From: Enterococcus sp. 9E7_DIV0242
Lineage (GTDB): Bacteria > Bacillota > Bacilli > Lactobacillales > Enterococcaceae
DNA: 64,000 nt
Reading direction: 5' to 3'
NCBI RefSeq assembly: GCF_002140975.2
Contig: NZ_CP147247.1
Coordinates: forward strand, 3,225,001 to 3,289,000
Shown: piece after piece, positions 8,688-17,627 of the stretch
Layout: the number at the start of each line of letters is the position of its first letter
Position numbering within the stretch: the first letter of the stretch is position 1
Program-made: the position numbers and the translations under genes
Notes under the pieces: model-generated
Databases searched by the model: none
What the model saw: only the letters and a program-made list of their open reading frames with translations
Told to the model about the DNA's origin: nothing

Positions 8688-9335
8688 ATGGAAACGAAAA
8701 ATCTACTGAAACAAACGGATTTACTGAAACAAGTTGTTGGTCTTGTCTTGTTGGGGATAGGCTTTTGGGCAATGGACCCTTTATCTGGATTTATTCCTAA
8801 TCTGGGTTTCTTTTCGCTGGCGATTGCTGGTTCATTGGCGTTCATTATTGGGCTAGATAAGACATCTTTCGTTCGGCTGTTTCAAAAGCCGACCCATTTC
8901 TGGAAAAACTTTGGAAAGTACCTGGCTCTTGCCGTTGCTTATGGAGTTGTTGCCGGAGGTGCTGTTCAGTTGTTGATTCATGGGACAAAGGCTAACCCGC
9001 AGAGTGACAATCCGTGGATCTTTTTGATCCTGCCGATCGCATTGATTGGTGAAGAGCTGTTTTCTATTTACATCCTGGAACTTGCTGATAAATACACAAG
9101 CACAACCGTTGCAAGTCTGATTTCCTGTGTGATTTTTGGGTTGATCCATACGGCGACCTATTACCATGATTCACTGTTGATTACGGTAATACAGGTGTTG
9201 ATTCTGCAAGGAGGCGCACGTTGGTTTTTCAATCAGTCGTACCTTAAATCGGAACGTTCGATCTGGACAAGCTATGCGGTCCATGTTGCGCTGGATTGTC
9301 TGATGTTTGCCATTCCGCTATTATTTCATGGATAG
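8688..9335 (+). CDS. CPBP-family intramembrane metalloprotease-like protein
   Basis: 215 residues with about six membrane spans. The family motifs are a Glu-Glu pair (IGEELFSIYI), FGLIHTATY (His) and a C-terminal HVALD. This is the CAAX protease/bacteriocin-processing (Abi) family. The Arg normally three residues after the Glu pair is not obvious, so activity is uncertain. The ATG at 8688 is preferred over the upstream TTG because an AGAGGGAG site lies 9 bases before it. It follows the wall-anchored protein gene by 67 bp and may be co-transcribed with it. Confidence 0.78.
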   Translation: METKNLLKQTDLLKQVVGLVLLGIGFWAMDPLSGFIPNLGFFSLAIAGSLAFIIGLDKTSFVRLFQKPTHFWKNFGKYLALAVAYGVVAGGAVQLLIHGTKANPQSDNPWIFLILPIALIGEELFSIYILELADKYTSTTVASLISCVIFGLIHTATYYHDSLLITVIQVLILQGGARWFFNQSYLKSERSIWTSYAVHVALDCLMFAIPLLFHG

Positions 9336-9431
9336 TCTGATTTGCAACTAGTTGAGTGCTTGTGTGGAGAAAAATGTTGTACCGATATAGAAAAAGCAGA
9401 TGGGAAAAGTATGGGCTAGCTTGTTTTCGTG

Positions 9432-10286
9432 TCAGTCCAAAAGAACCTTCAGTTCGTTTGCTAATGCATCCTGGTTCAACTCATAAAAGAACGTGAGCAG
9501 CTCCTTTGCTTTTGCGCGACCATTTACTGCATCACCACGCTTGATTAGCAAGATATAGCTGAAATATTTGGCGATAGCATGATGAAAGAACTCTTTATAG
9601 TCGGTACTAAGCAGTTTCAATTGTTGGATCAGCACCTCTGCATAATCAAGAAATTCGTGTTTTATTGCTTGATTGATCAAATTAATCAGCATCGCACAAA
9701 AAATTTCACGGCCTTTGTCATATTCACTGTATAAACTGAACGATTTTGAGACACTTCTGAATAGTGGGAAGTGGGCATTAAAGTCTAGAAATTCGATCGT
9801 ATTTCCGAACAATTGGACTTCATGAAGGGTCCAGGTTTCTACTCGTAACAAGTACTCTTGGATGCAATGTCGATCTTCTTCAAGAGTGCGGGTAGTGTCG
9901 AAATGACCAGTTTTCTTAAAGTGCTCGATGATTCGAATGCGACATCGCACCTCTGCACGATGGACGTTGTCGATCAGATTATCTTTTTCAGAGAGTTCAG
10001 CAAACAGCTTTTTCAATGAAACAAGGTCGTGTGAATTTGCGTATTTAGAGATACGATAGATATAATCAGAGTATTCATTCAGGAGATATCCTTTGTTGAT
10101 AAATAAGAATTCATCCATGTCCATGGATAGTCGATCCAATACCTCAATCAGAAGCGCTGTAGAGATACTGTGTTTTCCCTTTTCAAATTCAATCGCATAG
10201 GATTTGGAGATGATACCAGTATAGATTTCTTTTTGTGAAAAGCCTTTTTTCAGCCGGATGTGCCGGACCATTGGACCGAAGTTCAT
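9432..10286 (-). CDS. Rgg/MutR-like transcriptional regulator
   Basis: 284 residues. N-terminal XRE helix-turn-helix (VRHIRLKKGFSQKEIYTG..SKSYAIEFEKGKHSIS), then an all-helical C-terminal domain of the Rgg/GadR/MutR type that in characterised members binds short hydrophobic peptides. It is divergent from a second CPBP protease gene (10478). A palindromic AGTGCCACT copy lies immediately upstream of its start codon and another lies 108 bp away near the divergent gene. I did not find a convincing pheromone peptide ORF in the intergenic region. Confidence 0.8.
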   Translation of the reverse strand: MNFGPMVRHIRLKKGFSQKEIYTGIISKSYAIEFEKGKHSISTALLIEVLDRLSMDMDEFLFINKGYLLNEYSDYIYRISKYANSHDLVSLKKLFAELSEKDNLIDNVHRAEVRCRIRIIEHFKKTGHFDTTRTLEEDRHCIQEYLLRVETWTLHEVQLFGNTIEFLDFNAHFPLFRSVSKSFSLYSEYDKGREIFCAMLINLINQAIKHEFLDYAEVLIQQLKLLSTDYKEFFHHAIAKYFSYILLIKRGDAVNGRAKAKELLTFFYELNQDALANELKVLLD

Positions 10287-10403
10287 AGTGCCACTCCTCC
10301 TTGGATTGAGTAAATGATGAGCAAATCAACGCAATATTTTGTGTCCGCCTTATATAATGACAGAGAAATAATCATTCTTATTTTAGTACACCTGAGTGCC
10401 ACT
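10287..10403. promoter_or_regulatory. Paired AGTGCCACT sites between the Rgg-like and CPBP genes
   Basis: The 9-mer AGTGCCACT (dyad AGTG-C-CACT) occurs at 10287-10295 and 10395-10403. A TATAAT lies between them (10353-10358) without a good -35 element, as expected of an activator-dependent promoter. Binding by the neighbouring regulator is inferred. Confidence 0.45.
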
Positions 10404-10477
10404 GACAAAGATTCATACTTTAGCGAAAATAGAAATAGTTGTTTTATAGCTTAAGAAAAAATGGAGGACGCACACTT

Positions 10478-11326
10478 ATGAAATTAACCCAATCAATGCT
10501 CTTAACAAAAGAACAAAGGCGTGGGAATGCAATTGTTGTCGTATTATTTAGCATCATCGTGATGTTTGCCGCGCAATTTCTTGTTATTTTACCTACTCAG
10601 CAAAAAGGAATCAATGTTGGCTTAGCCGAAGTAATGGTTTCTTTCCTGTCTGTTGTTGTGATCGGAGTGATCTTGCTCTATGCATTTTTGGTTGAAAAAA
10701 GAACACCGCCTTCATTTGGTTTTAAAAAGGCAGGGAGTGTAAAAAAATATTTTTTGGGGCTGGCAATCGGCAGCAGCATTATTCTATCTGTTTTTGTGAT
10801 CAATGCTCTATTTAGCGCAATTGATGTTCAGAATAATTTGAGTCAGGTGAGCTGGCTGTATCTGGCAGGTTCGGTCATTGGTTATTTTTTTCAAGGGATG
10901 ATGGAGGAAGTCTTGTGCCGCGGTTTAATCATGAATACTTTGTCTGCCCGCTATAATGTGTGGACGAGGATCATTGCAAATTCGGTGATTTTTTCCATCT
11001 TGCACGCCGCCGGATTTACCCTGGCAACGCTCAATCTTTTTTTGGCAGGCTTGTTATTTTCTCTGCTTTTTTACTTAACCGATAATCTATTCTTTGTTAG
11101 TGCGATCCATAGTGCATGGAATTTTATTCTGGGTCCTGTTTTAGGTGTGTCTGTCAGTGGGATGCGGAATTACTCCTCTGTATTAAAAACGAATAGCTTG
11201 CCTCAACATAGTAGTTTGAATGGTGGGATTTATGGCTTTGAAGGAGGCGCTGTGTTGACCGTAGTATTGGTCGTAATCATTGCCTATGCCCTCTACCGGA
11301 TAAAGAAAAAGTTTTCCGTTGCTTAA
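10478..11326 (+). CDS. CPBP-family intramembrane metalloprotease
   Basis: 282 residues with about eight membrane spans. Complete CPBP motif set: MMEEVLCRGLIMNTL (EExxxR), FSILHAAGF (His) and HSAWNF (His/Asn). The family cleaves or processes membrane substrates, including peptide pheromones and bacteriocin precursors. The ATG at 10478 has GGAGG 10 bases upstream; the upstream TTG is not supported. Divergent from the Rgg-like regulator, which may control it. Confidence 0.85.
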   Translation: MKLTQSMLLTKEQRRGNAIVVVLFSIIVMFAAQFLVILPTQQKGINVGLAEVMVSFLSVVVIGVILLYAFLVEKRTPPSFGFKKAGSVKKYFLGLAIGSSIILSVFVINALFSAIDVQNNLSQVSWLYLAGSVIGYFFQGMMEEVLCRGLIMNTLSARYNVWTRIIANSVIFSILHAAGFTLATLNLFLAGLLFSLLFYLTDNLFFVSAIHSAWNFILGPVLGVSVSGMRNYSSVLKTNSLPQHSSLNGGIYGFEGGAVLTVVLVVIIAYALYRIKKKFSVA

Positions 11327-11488
11327 GTAGACGTTCCGAACATAACTAGATAATAAAGTGATATGAGTCTGAAATCTGCAAAAACATTTCCTGTTGTTTT
11401 TAGCTGGTTTTGGACTTTTTTCTCATAGTCAGACGTAAGTTATTTATGATTTGACTATATCGAAAATGCTTAAAATTACTTATTTATA

Positions 11489-11518
11489 CTTATAAACGCT
11501 TATAAGGTGTGCTATAGT
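11489..11518 (+). promoter_or_regulatory. Operator and promoter of the deoR-type gene
   Basis: CTTATAAACGCTTATAAG (11489-11506) is a perfect inverted repeat (7-bp arms, 4-base centre), immediately followed by TATAGT at 11513-11518 as -10. The palindrome covers the -35 position, consistent with autorepression. Confidence 0.6.
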
Positions 11519-11539
11519 ATATATGAGGGAGGGAGCAAC

Positions 11540-12286
11540 ATGTATCAAGAGCAACGATTAACCAAAATTGTCGAGCTGTTAAAGGAAAAAGGCGAGCTGT
11601 CGGCAAAAGAAATGATGGCATATTTTCAAGTCTCCAGAGATACGATCCGACGCGATTCTTCGATTTTAGAGGAAAGAAAGCTGGTTACGCGTACCCACGG
11701 GGGGATCATTCCGCTTGAGAGAAATAGTGAGATTCCTTCCTTTAGTGATCGTGTCAACACCTTTACAAAAGAAAAGACAGAGATTGCTCAAAAAGCACTG
11801 GCATTTATCGAGCCAAACAGTCTGATTTTTTTTGATGTATCGACCATTATCCTTAAACTGGCGCAGCTAGTCGATGAAGAGGTAGAGGTCTATTCCCATT
11901 CGCTGGATAATGCCATCATGTTTAGCGAGCGAGATCGGGGTTCTTTTCATCTACTAGGTGGGAAATTCTATCCTCGGAACAGATTCTACTATTCTTTGAA
12001 TGAAGCAGAGTTACTTATGTCGATCAATTTTGATGTGGCTTTCATTGGGGCGGTGGGGTTAAAAAATGGTCAAGTCAGTTTTGAGGATCGGGAAGATGCC
12101 TATATCAAACAGCTGGTAATGAAACAAGCGAAGAAAAAAATATTGCTGGCGGAACACACAAAAGGCACTATTGCATCCAAATATACAATAGGATCGATCA
12201 ATGATTTTGACTATTGGATTACTGATGCTGAACCAGATGCACATGAAAGACAGCAGCTGTCGAGGGAGCTGAAGGTGATTTTTTGA
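11540..12286 (+). CDS. DeoR-family transcriptional regulator
   Basis: 248 residues. N-terminal DeoR winged HTH (QRLTKIVELLKEKGELSAKEMMAYFQVSRDTIRRD, residues 4-38, then THGGIIP) and a C-terminal DeoRC sensor with FIGAVGL and LLAEHTK segments that bind sugar phosphates in the family. The ATG at 11540 follows GAGGGAGGGAG. It is one base upstream of the overlapping candidate start of a HAD phosphatase gene, forming a two-gene unit that probably handles a phosphorylated sugar. The specific effector cannot be told. Confidence 0.9.
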   Translation: MYQEQRLTKIVELLKEKGELSAKEMMAYFQVSRDTIRRDSSILEERKLVTRTHGGIIPLERNSEIPSFSDRVNTFTKEKTEIAQKALAFIEPNSLIFFDVSTIILKLAQLVDEEVEVYSHSLDNAIMFSERDRGSFHLLGGKFYPRNRFYYSLNEAELLMSINFDVAFIGAVGLKNGQVSFEDREDAYIKQLVMKQAKKKILLAEHTKGTIASKYTIGSINDFDYWITDAEPDAHERQQLSRELKVIF

Positions 12287-12320
12287 GATGAAAAATCAAC
12301 AGAGAGAAGGAAACGCTGAT

Positions 12321-13145
12321 ATGAAAAATCAGGAAATAAAACTAATAATAAGTGATATCGATGGAACGATCTTAGATGACTGCCATTCATTAGATACAGA
12401 GTTGAAAGACAATATTCAGCAGCTAAAAGCCAAAGAAATCCCTTTTATTTTGGCCTCTGCCCGTTCGCCCAAAGGGATATTCCCGATTGCAGAGAGTCTG
12501 GATTTAGCCGATAACCCCATCGCTTGTTACAATGGCGCGCTGATTGTTAAAGGAAGCAGCAGGTATCAAACCTTGATCGAGCATCAACTGGCACACGATG
12601 AAGTGAGTATGATTGTGGATATAATTGTCAATCAGTTTCCAGAAGTATCGATCAATCTATATTCCGGTGCGGATTGGTATGTAAATACATTGGATAAGTG
12701 GACAGCGATCGAAGCCGCTATCACGAAAGAGACACCGGAAGCCGCAAATTTACAGTTGTTGCTTTTGAAAAAGCATGTACCTGTGCATAAGCTTTTACTC
12801 GTTGAAGAAGCAGATGTAATCAAAAAAGTTCATGATTATATGCAAAATCTGCATTTATTCAATAGCTCCTTTTATCTTTCCAAAGACAACTATCTGGAAG
12901 TGACATCGAAGCAAGTCTCAAAAGAGAAAGCCTTGGTAGAAGTGGCGGATTATTATAATGTACCATTGGCACAAACGATGAGCATTGGAGATAACTTCAA
13001 TGACATCCCAATGTTGAAGCTGGCCGGATTAGGCGTTGCGATGAGCAATGCACCTCAAGAGGTAAAATGGTGTGCGGATGTTGAAACCAAGACCAATAAC
13101 GACAATGGCGTGTCTGCGGCAATCCAAAAATATGTGTTTGCCTAA
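12321..13145 (+). CDS. Cof-type HAD-IIB sugar phosphatase
   Basis: 274 residues from the ATG at 12321 (AGAAGGAA upstream). An in-frame ATG at 12288, next to the deoR stop codon, would add 11 residues; both starts share the 11-mer ATGAAAAATCA. HAD motifs: I ISDIDGTILDD, II ILASARS, III Lys in SKEKAL, IV GDNFNDIPML. Type C2B cap between motifs II and III. These enzymes dephosphorylate sugar phosphates or related metabolites in the cytoplasm. Probably co-transcribed with the DeoR regulator. Confidence 0.88.
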   Translation: MKNQEIKLIISDIDGTILDDCHSLDTELKDNIQQLKAKEIPFILASARSPKGIFPIAESLDLADNPIACYNGALIVKGSSRYQTLIEHQLAHDEVSMIVDIIVNQFPEVSINLYSGADWYVNTLDKWTAIEAAITKETPEAANLQLLLLKKHVPVHKLLLVEEADVIKKVHDYMQNLHLFNSSFYLSKDNYLEVTSKQVSKEKALVEVADYYNVPLAQTMSIGDNFNDIPMLKLAGLGVAMSNAPQEVKWCADVETKTNNDNGVSAAIQKYVFA

Positions 13146-13190
13146 TTGAGAGAAGGAATACTCAGTCTGAAAAATGACTATTACGGGTTA

Positions 13191-13242
13191 AAAGGGAATG
13201 GCTGACAGGGAAAAAAGTCCTGATAAGCTGGTTCCCTTTTTT
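13191..13242 (+). terminator. Rho-independent terminator after the deoR/HAD unit
   Basis: AAGGGAA..GCT..AGG pairs with CCT..AAGC..TTCCCTT around a purine-rich loop and runs into TTTTTT (to 13242). It separates the HAD gene from the next promoter. Confidence 0.85.
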
Positions 13243-13308
13243 ATGCATCATGCGGTTCTTCTTACAAGCTGTTTATTTCGGGAAAGAGCGACAAAAGATA
13301 AAGATGAA

Positions 13309-13337
13309 TTGAATCATTTCTTTGGTGTGTTTATAAT
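13309..13337 (+). promoter_or_regulatory. Consensus promoter for the HI0552-type gene
   Basis: TTGAAT (13309-13314), 17-bp spacer, TATAAT (13332-13337). The expected start point lies about 20 bases before the GTG at 13363, which excludes the longer reading frame that would begin inside the preceding terminator. Confidence 0.8.
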
Positions 13338-13362
13338 AAAAGAGCAGAAAAGAGGCGAGCGT

Positions 13363-13971
13363 GTGGGATTAACGATAGATGATTTTCAATTATTTGATCG
13401 AGCGTGTTATACCTTTAAACAATTGAAGGAGCAGCTGACTGAAGCAGAGATTGAAAAAATTAAAATAGAGTACAAAAAGCATTGGCAAAAGTGGAAGGCT
13501 ATGCAGCGTGAAATTGCGGGCTTATTGCCGGAAGCCTATCAAATGAGTAAACCCAAGATCGAGAGCTGGACGAACGGGTGGAATCTTCGCAGTCATTTTT
13601 GGTGTGCGTACCGTAGTGTGAATCGACAAACGGAAAATGCATGTTTAGCGGTATTGCTGAATAAGAAGCAGTTTCAGGTGTATCTTATGTTCCAGCATTA
13701 CAAGAGTGACGAGCGAACGGGGAGTATCGCAGACTACAATGAGCTGTTGTCTGCTTTGCAGAAATGGAGTGACACGGTAGCAATCGAGGACTATTATATC
13801 TGGCCTCAGCTGGAAGACGAGCTAGCGGATCATTTACCTTTATCCGTTTTTTTACAAAGTGAAGAGAACCAGCGAGCTTTTAGGGAAGCAATGGGGGACA
13901 GGACTTTCCAACTAGGCAAGCTGTTAGTTAAAGCAGAGCGCATCGTTGACAGTGTTCAAGTGACAGGTTGA
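13363..13971 (+). CDS. HI0552-family (G6PD_bact-like) protein
   Basis: 202 residues starting at GTG 13363, chosen because AGAGG lies 7 bases upstream and a consensus promoter ends at 13337. Reads GLTIDDFQLFDRACYTFKQLKEQLTEAEIEKIKIEYKKHWQKW and later SHFWCAYRS. I recognise it as the small family known from H. influenzae HI0552 and labelled 'glucose-6-phosphate dehydrogenase-like' in lactic acid bacteria. It is unrelated to the classical zwf fold and its activity is unproven. Single-gene unit. Confidence 0.6.
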   Translation: MGLTIDDFQLFDRACYTFKQLKEQLTEAEIEKIKIEYKKHWQKWKAMQREIAGLLPEAYQMSKPKIESWTNGWNLRSHFWCAYRSVNRQTENACLAVLLNKKQFQVYLMFQHYKSDERTGSIADYNELLSALQKWSDTVAIEDYYIWPQLEDELADHLPLSVFLQSEENQRAFREAMGDRTFQLGKLLVKAERIVDSVQVTG

Positions 13972-14172
13972 TACATTGAAAGAGCTATTTCCTTTGTATG
14001 CATCGTTAGATGAGAAATAATAAGTGTTCATTATCTTCTGATTTTAAAAGAATTCTTAAACAAAGCTGTAAGAGATGATTAAGGATGACTGAATAAGGCT
14101 GTCAGTTATTGTATGGACCAGTGATTCTTGCTATATTAGGGAAAAGTAGGAGACTAGTTGAGAGGAGAAGAG

Positions 14173-14880
14173 ATGAAAGAAAGAGCTTTATTGATCATTC
14201 ATGGTTTTGGCGGCAATGAACAGGAAATTTTCTACCTGCATGACTATTTGCAGCAGCAAAATATGGAATCCTTCTGGATACGGCTGACAGGGCATGATGG
14301 TGTAAAGAAGCATTTTGCCAAGGCAACTTATCTGGACTGGTTGAATGATGTGGAGCAGAAAATCATGGAGCTGGAACAAGAATATCGGCATATCACCTGT
14401 ATCGGTTTTTCAATGGGTGGCTTGTTGACGATTCAGCAATCTCATCGAGCCTCTGTGGATCAAATCATTTTATGCAGTACCCCCATCTATCTTTATAATT
14501 TTCCAGTGATTTTTTATGATATCAGTCATGGGCTCTTTTCAAAAGATAAAGAGCGATTAAACTACTATTTTCAATCTTCGAGTACCCCATTGAAGGCTTG
14601 CCTGCAATTTTTACAGTTATTTTTCCTGACCAAGAAAAAATTGAAGCTTGGGTTGAAAGAAGAAATCAAGAAAAATATGCTGATTTTGCAGAATCGTCGG
14701 GATGAAACGACGAACTATAAGAGCGCCAATTATCTTTGGCAGGTAAGTGGTGGCCAAGCCTCCGTTCGTCTCTACGAAGGCGGCACGCATCAGTTGTTTA
14801 TGGGAGAAAATAAAGAACGGGCAGTTGCAGACTTAGTGGCGTTTATTCGAGCAAAAAGTTATTCGTTGAATAGTATTTAA
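14173..14880 (+). CDS. Alpha/beta hydrolase, carboxylesterase Est30-like
   Basis: 235 residues. N-terminal LLIIHGFGGNEQEI (oxyanion region), nucleophile elbow GFSMGG (Ser), and a C-terminal GGTHQLF with the catalytic His; the Asp is probably in the NRRDETTNY segment. This resembles Geobacillus Est30 and related monoacylglycerol/short-chain esterases. Cytoplasmic (no signal). The ATG at 14173 follows AGGAG by 5 bases. Ends at a bidirectional terminator facing ganR. Confidence 0.85.
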   Translation: MKERALLIIHGFGGNEQEIFYLHDYLQQQNMESFWIRLTGHDGVKKHFAKATYLDWLNDVEQKIMELEQEYRHITCIGFSMGGLLTIQQSHRASVDQIILCSTPIYLYNFPVIFYDISHGLFSKDKERLNYYFQSSSTPLKACLQFLQLFFLTKKKLKLGLKEEIKKNMLILQNRRDETTNYKSANYLWQVSGGQASVRLYEGGTHQLFMGENKERAVADLVAFIRAKSYSLNSI

Positions 14881-14886
14881 TAAAGA

Positions 14887-14950
14887 GCAGAAAACTGTTA
14901 AGGGCGCTTATCTAAAAAGCATCCCTAGCAGTTTTCTGCCCGTTTTACCT
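14887..14950. terminator. Bidirectional terminator between the esterase gene and ganR
   Basis: Long hairpin: GCAGAAAACTG..GGG.GCTT (from 14887) pairs with AAGC..CCC..CAGTTTTCTGC (to 14939), followed by CGTTTTACC on the plus strand. It lies between convergent genes. Confidence 0.75.
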
Positions 14951-14975
14951 ATTTTTATCTTGTTGCTTGGTTGAA

Positions 14976-15983
14976 TTAATCGTCTTCTAAAGGGATAAAG
15001 CTTTTCCGAACAATCAGCTCAGAACCCAGTAGGACTGTTTTCGTTGTTTTTCGCGGATAAATCAGCTGATCGACGAGCATATCGATGGCTGTCTTTGCGA
15101 TTTCCTCTACATCGATCCTGAATGTCGTCAAAGGGGGCGAAACGAACTTTGCGATATCATTATCATTGATACTCAATAATTCCAAACGTTCAGGAATCAA
15201 GATCCCCTTTTCATTGAAGGCTTGAAGGGCGCCTACGGCAATAGTATCCGAAGCGACAAAGAAAGCATCTGGCAGGTCGTTGTCAGAGGTCTCGATCAGC
15301 TCGGTAGTCAAGCGATAACCTTGGTCTACAGTAAAGTGGCCACCAGAAAAAATATATTTCTCATTCAACAACCCTTTTTTCTGCAAATAGTCTCTAAAGA
15401 CAGTCTCTCTACTGTCTTTTTCTTCTGATCCGGTATCTGGATCAAAAAAGGCGCCGCCAATAAATCCGATTTTCTGATGTCCTTTCTGAATAAAGTAATC
15501 GATTGCTTTTCGGGTCATATGGTCTGTATCTGGTTTCACTGTATCGAAGAGATCCGGCTGAGGATTGATCTCCAAAAAGACACCGTTTGAGCATCGGTTT
15601 TTCAGCTGTTTGATTTCTTTGCTGGTAAAAGAACCAATACCAATAAATCCGGAAACAGTCTTTGGCAACGGATCGATTCCTTCCTCGTGCTTCAGCATGA
15701 CAATCTCCATGTTGTTGATCTTTGCATATTTTTCGATGGAAAGCCGGAGCTGACGAAAGTAAAGGTCTTGAAGTTCTTCTTGATCAGTTAACCAAAACAG
15801 TACGGCAATTTGTTCAATAGTTGTTTTTATTTTCGAACGATCATAACCCATCGCAAGTGCGGTGTGGATGATCGTTTTTTTCGTTTCTTCTGCGATAGAT
15901 AAGCTGGTATCTCCTTTTAGCAAGCGAGAGACCGTTGCCTGAGAAAAACCAGCTTTTTCAGCAACTTGTTTGATAGTAACCAT
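14976..15983 (-). CDS. ganR: LacI-family regulator of the galacto-oligosaccharide operon
   Basis: 335 residues. LacI HTH (TIKQVAEKAGFSQATVSRLL, residues 3-22) and sensor domain with HQKIGFIGGAFF and DAFFVASDTIAVGALQAF. Divergent from ganSPQA, with a perfect 22-bp palindrome at 16021-16042 and a related site over the ganS promoter, so it is the likely repressor. The GanR name rests on the locus content; the effector, probably galactobiose or a similar galactoside, is inferred. Confidence 0.82.
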   Translation of the reverse strand: MVTIKQVAEKAGFSQATVSRLLKGDTSLSIAEETKKTIIHTALAMGYDRSKIKTTIEQIAVLFWLTDQEELQDLYFRQLRLSIEKYAKINNMEIVMLKHEEGIDPLPKTVSGFIGIGSFTSKEIKQLKNRCSNGVFLEINPQPDLFDTVKPDTDHMTRKAIDYFIQKGHQKIGFIGGAFFDPDTGSEEKDSRETVFRDYLQKKGLLNEKYIFSGGHFTVDQGYRLTTELIETSDNDLPDAFFVASDTIAVGALQAFNEKGILIPERLELLSINDNDIAKFVSPPLTTFRIDVEEIAKTAIDMLVDQLIYPRKTTKTVLLGSELIVRKSFIPLEDD

Positions 15984-16020
15984 AATTTCACCTCGAAATC
16001 AGTATACATTAATTAGTTGA

Positions 16021-16042
16021 TTTAGTAAATATATTTACTAAA
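16021..16042. promoter_or_regulatory. GanR operator 1 (perfect 22-bp palindrome)
   Basis: TTTAGTAAAT followed by its exact complement with a central AT pair; the dyad is perfect over 22 bp. It lies 37 bp upstream of ganR and about 180 bp from operator 2, a spacing that could allow looping. Confidence 0.75.
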
Positions 16043-16211
16043 TTGTTTTATTAGAATGTGCAACGATATTTTCTAGAAATTTATTGTCCTTACTAATTGT
16101 AATCTGCATGAATAGTAAGCTGCAGCGTGTTTTCTTTTCTATGAGCTGTTTTTTTTTGAGGTGATTGGTAAATAAAATTAACCTTTTAAGGAAATTAATT
16201 TTATAAATAAC

Positions 16212-16241
16212 TTTACTTATTTAGTAAATTAATTTATTATA
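16212..16241 (+). promoter_or_regulatory. ganS promoter overlapped by GanR operator 2
   Basis: -35 TTTACT (16212-16217), 17-bp spacer, -10 TATTAT (16235-16240). The 22 bases from 16220 match operator 1 at 18 positions, so repressor binding would cover the core promoter. Confidence 0.65.
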
Positions 16242-16247
16242 GTGGTA

Positions 16248-16263
16248 TGGATAGCGTTTTCAA
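16248..16263 (+). promoter_or_regulatory. Candidate cre site at the ganS start point
   Basis: TGGATAGCGTTTTCAA matches WTGNNARCGNWWWCAW at all but one defined position and overlaps the expected transcription start. CcpA control is inferred. Confidence 0.5.
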
Positions 16264-16286
16264 AAAATGGAAGGTGGAAGATTACT

Positions 16287-17555
16287 ATGAAAAAAGGAAA
16301 AAATCTTTTATTACTAGGCGCATTAGCATTAGGTTTATCTGCTTGTGGTCCCCAGGCAAGCAATTCTACTGACGGATCAGGTTCTTCTAAAGGAAACAAT
16401 AAGGACTATGACTTGCTTGTATGGGAAGATCAGTCGAAATCAGTAGGTATTGAAGAGGCCGTAAAAGCTTTTGAAGAGGAACACGATGTTACGGTAAAGG
16501 TTGTTGAAAAAGCCTATGCAGATCAGCTTGAGGATCTACGTTTGGACGGGCCGGCAGGAACGGGCGCGGATGTGATCACGATTCCGGGAGACCAGATTGG
16601 AACAGCCGTGACAGAAGGCTTATTAAAGGAAATGGATGTAGAACAAGCAATACAGGATATCTATACGGAAGCAGCCATGCAATCTCAAATTGTTGATGGA
16701 AAAGTCTATGGCTTACCCAAAGCTGTGGAAACACAAATTTTATATTATAACAAAGCACTTATATCAGAATCCGATCTTCCGGAAACAACCGATGAATGGT
16801 TAACTTATTCTAAAAAAGTGACGACTGACAACAGCTATGGTCTTCTGGCGTTATGGGATCAAATCTATTATGCACAAGGTGTATTGAGCGGTTATGGAGG
16901 CTACGTCTTCGGTAGTGATGCTGATGGCAATTACGATCCGGAAGATATTGGACTCGCAAATTCCGGCGCCATCAAAGGGGCAGAGTATATCAAAACGTTT
17001 TATGATTCCGGTGTATTTCCAACGGGGATTGTGGGTGAACAAGGGATCAATGTATTAGATTCTCTATTTACGGAAGGAAAAGCGGCGGCAGTGATTTCCG
17101 GGCCATGGAACTTGACGCCTTACGAGGAAGCTGGGATTGATTATGGCGTGAAGGAACTACCGATGCTTGCTAACGGCGAACATATGGGATCCTTTATAGG
17201 AGTGAAGAGCTACAATGTCAGCAGCTATTCAAAAAATACTGATTTAGCAGAAGAATTCGTGGCTTTTATTGCCAATGAAGAAAATTCAAAAACTCGTTTT
17301 GAAAAAACAGCAGAGATTCCAGCTGTTGAAGCCTTAGCAAATGATCCGGCGATTTTGGATAGTGAAAGTGCAACAGCAATTGCTACACAATCAAAATATG
17401 CAGAGCTGACACCTGGGATTACAGCGATGAACAGCGTTTGGGAGCCAATCGATTCAGCACTACAAACGATTGCGACTGGAAAAGCAGAACCGAAAACTGC
17501 GCTACCTCAAGCGGTCGAACAAATCAAATCAGCAATTGCAGCCACTCAGAATTGA
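16287..17555 (+). CDS. ganS: Galacto-oligosaccharide ABC transporter substrate-binding lipoprotein
   Basis: 422 residues. Lipobox LGLSACG (Cys20), Ser/Gly linker, then a family 1 extracellular solute-binding domain of the maltose/cyclodextrin/galactan type (LVWEDQSKSVGIEEAVKAFEEEHDVTVKVVE, VYGLPKAVETQILYYNK, AAVISGPWNLTPYEEAGIDYGV). It captures oligosaccharides outside the membrane for GanPQ. The ATG at 16287 (AGGTGG upstream) is preferred to the in-frame GTG at 16242, which lies on the promoter. GanS rather than MalE is assigned because the operon ends in a GH42 galactosidase. Confidence 0.85.
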   Translation: MKKGKNLLLLGALALGLSACGPQASNSTDGSGSSKGNNKDYDLLVWEDQSKSVGIEEAVKAFEEEHDVTVKVVEKAYADQLEDLRLDGPAGTGADVITIPGDQIGTAVTEGLLKEMDVEQAIQDIYTEAAMQSQIVDGKVYGLPKAVETQILYYNKALISESDLPETTDEWLTYSKKVTTDNSYGLLALWDQIYYAQGVLSGYGGYVFGSDADGNYDPEDIGLANSGAIKGAEYIKTFYDSGVFPTGIVGEQGINVLDSLFTEGKAAAVISGPWNLTPYEEAGIDYGVKELPMLANGEHMGSFIGVKSYNVSSYSKNTDLAEEFVAFIANEENSKTRFEKTAEIPAVEALANDPAILDSESATAIATQSKYAELTPGITAMNSVWEPIDSALQTIATGKAEPKTALPQAVEQIKSAIAATQN

Positions 17556-17627
17556 CGAAGAATGATCCATGAATGATGCTACTCCGTCATATGTTAAAGA
17601 ATTAATAATTCGGTTTTAGAGAAAGAA

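Noticed and set aside
10287..10477. Short hydrophobic pheromone gene beside the Rgg-like regulator
   Set aside because: No short frame with a ribosome site and a hydrophobic tail was visible in the intergenic region on either strand.
13198..13362. N-terminal extension of the HI0552-type protein
   Set aside because: Its start lies in a terminator and the promoter at 13309-13337 is downstream of it.
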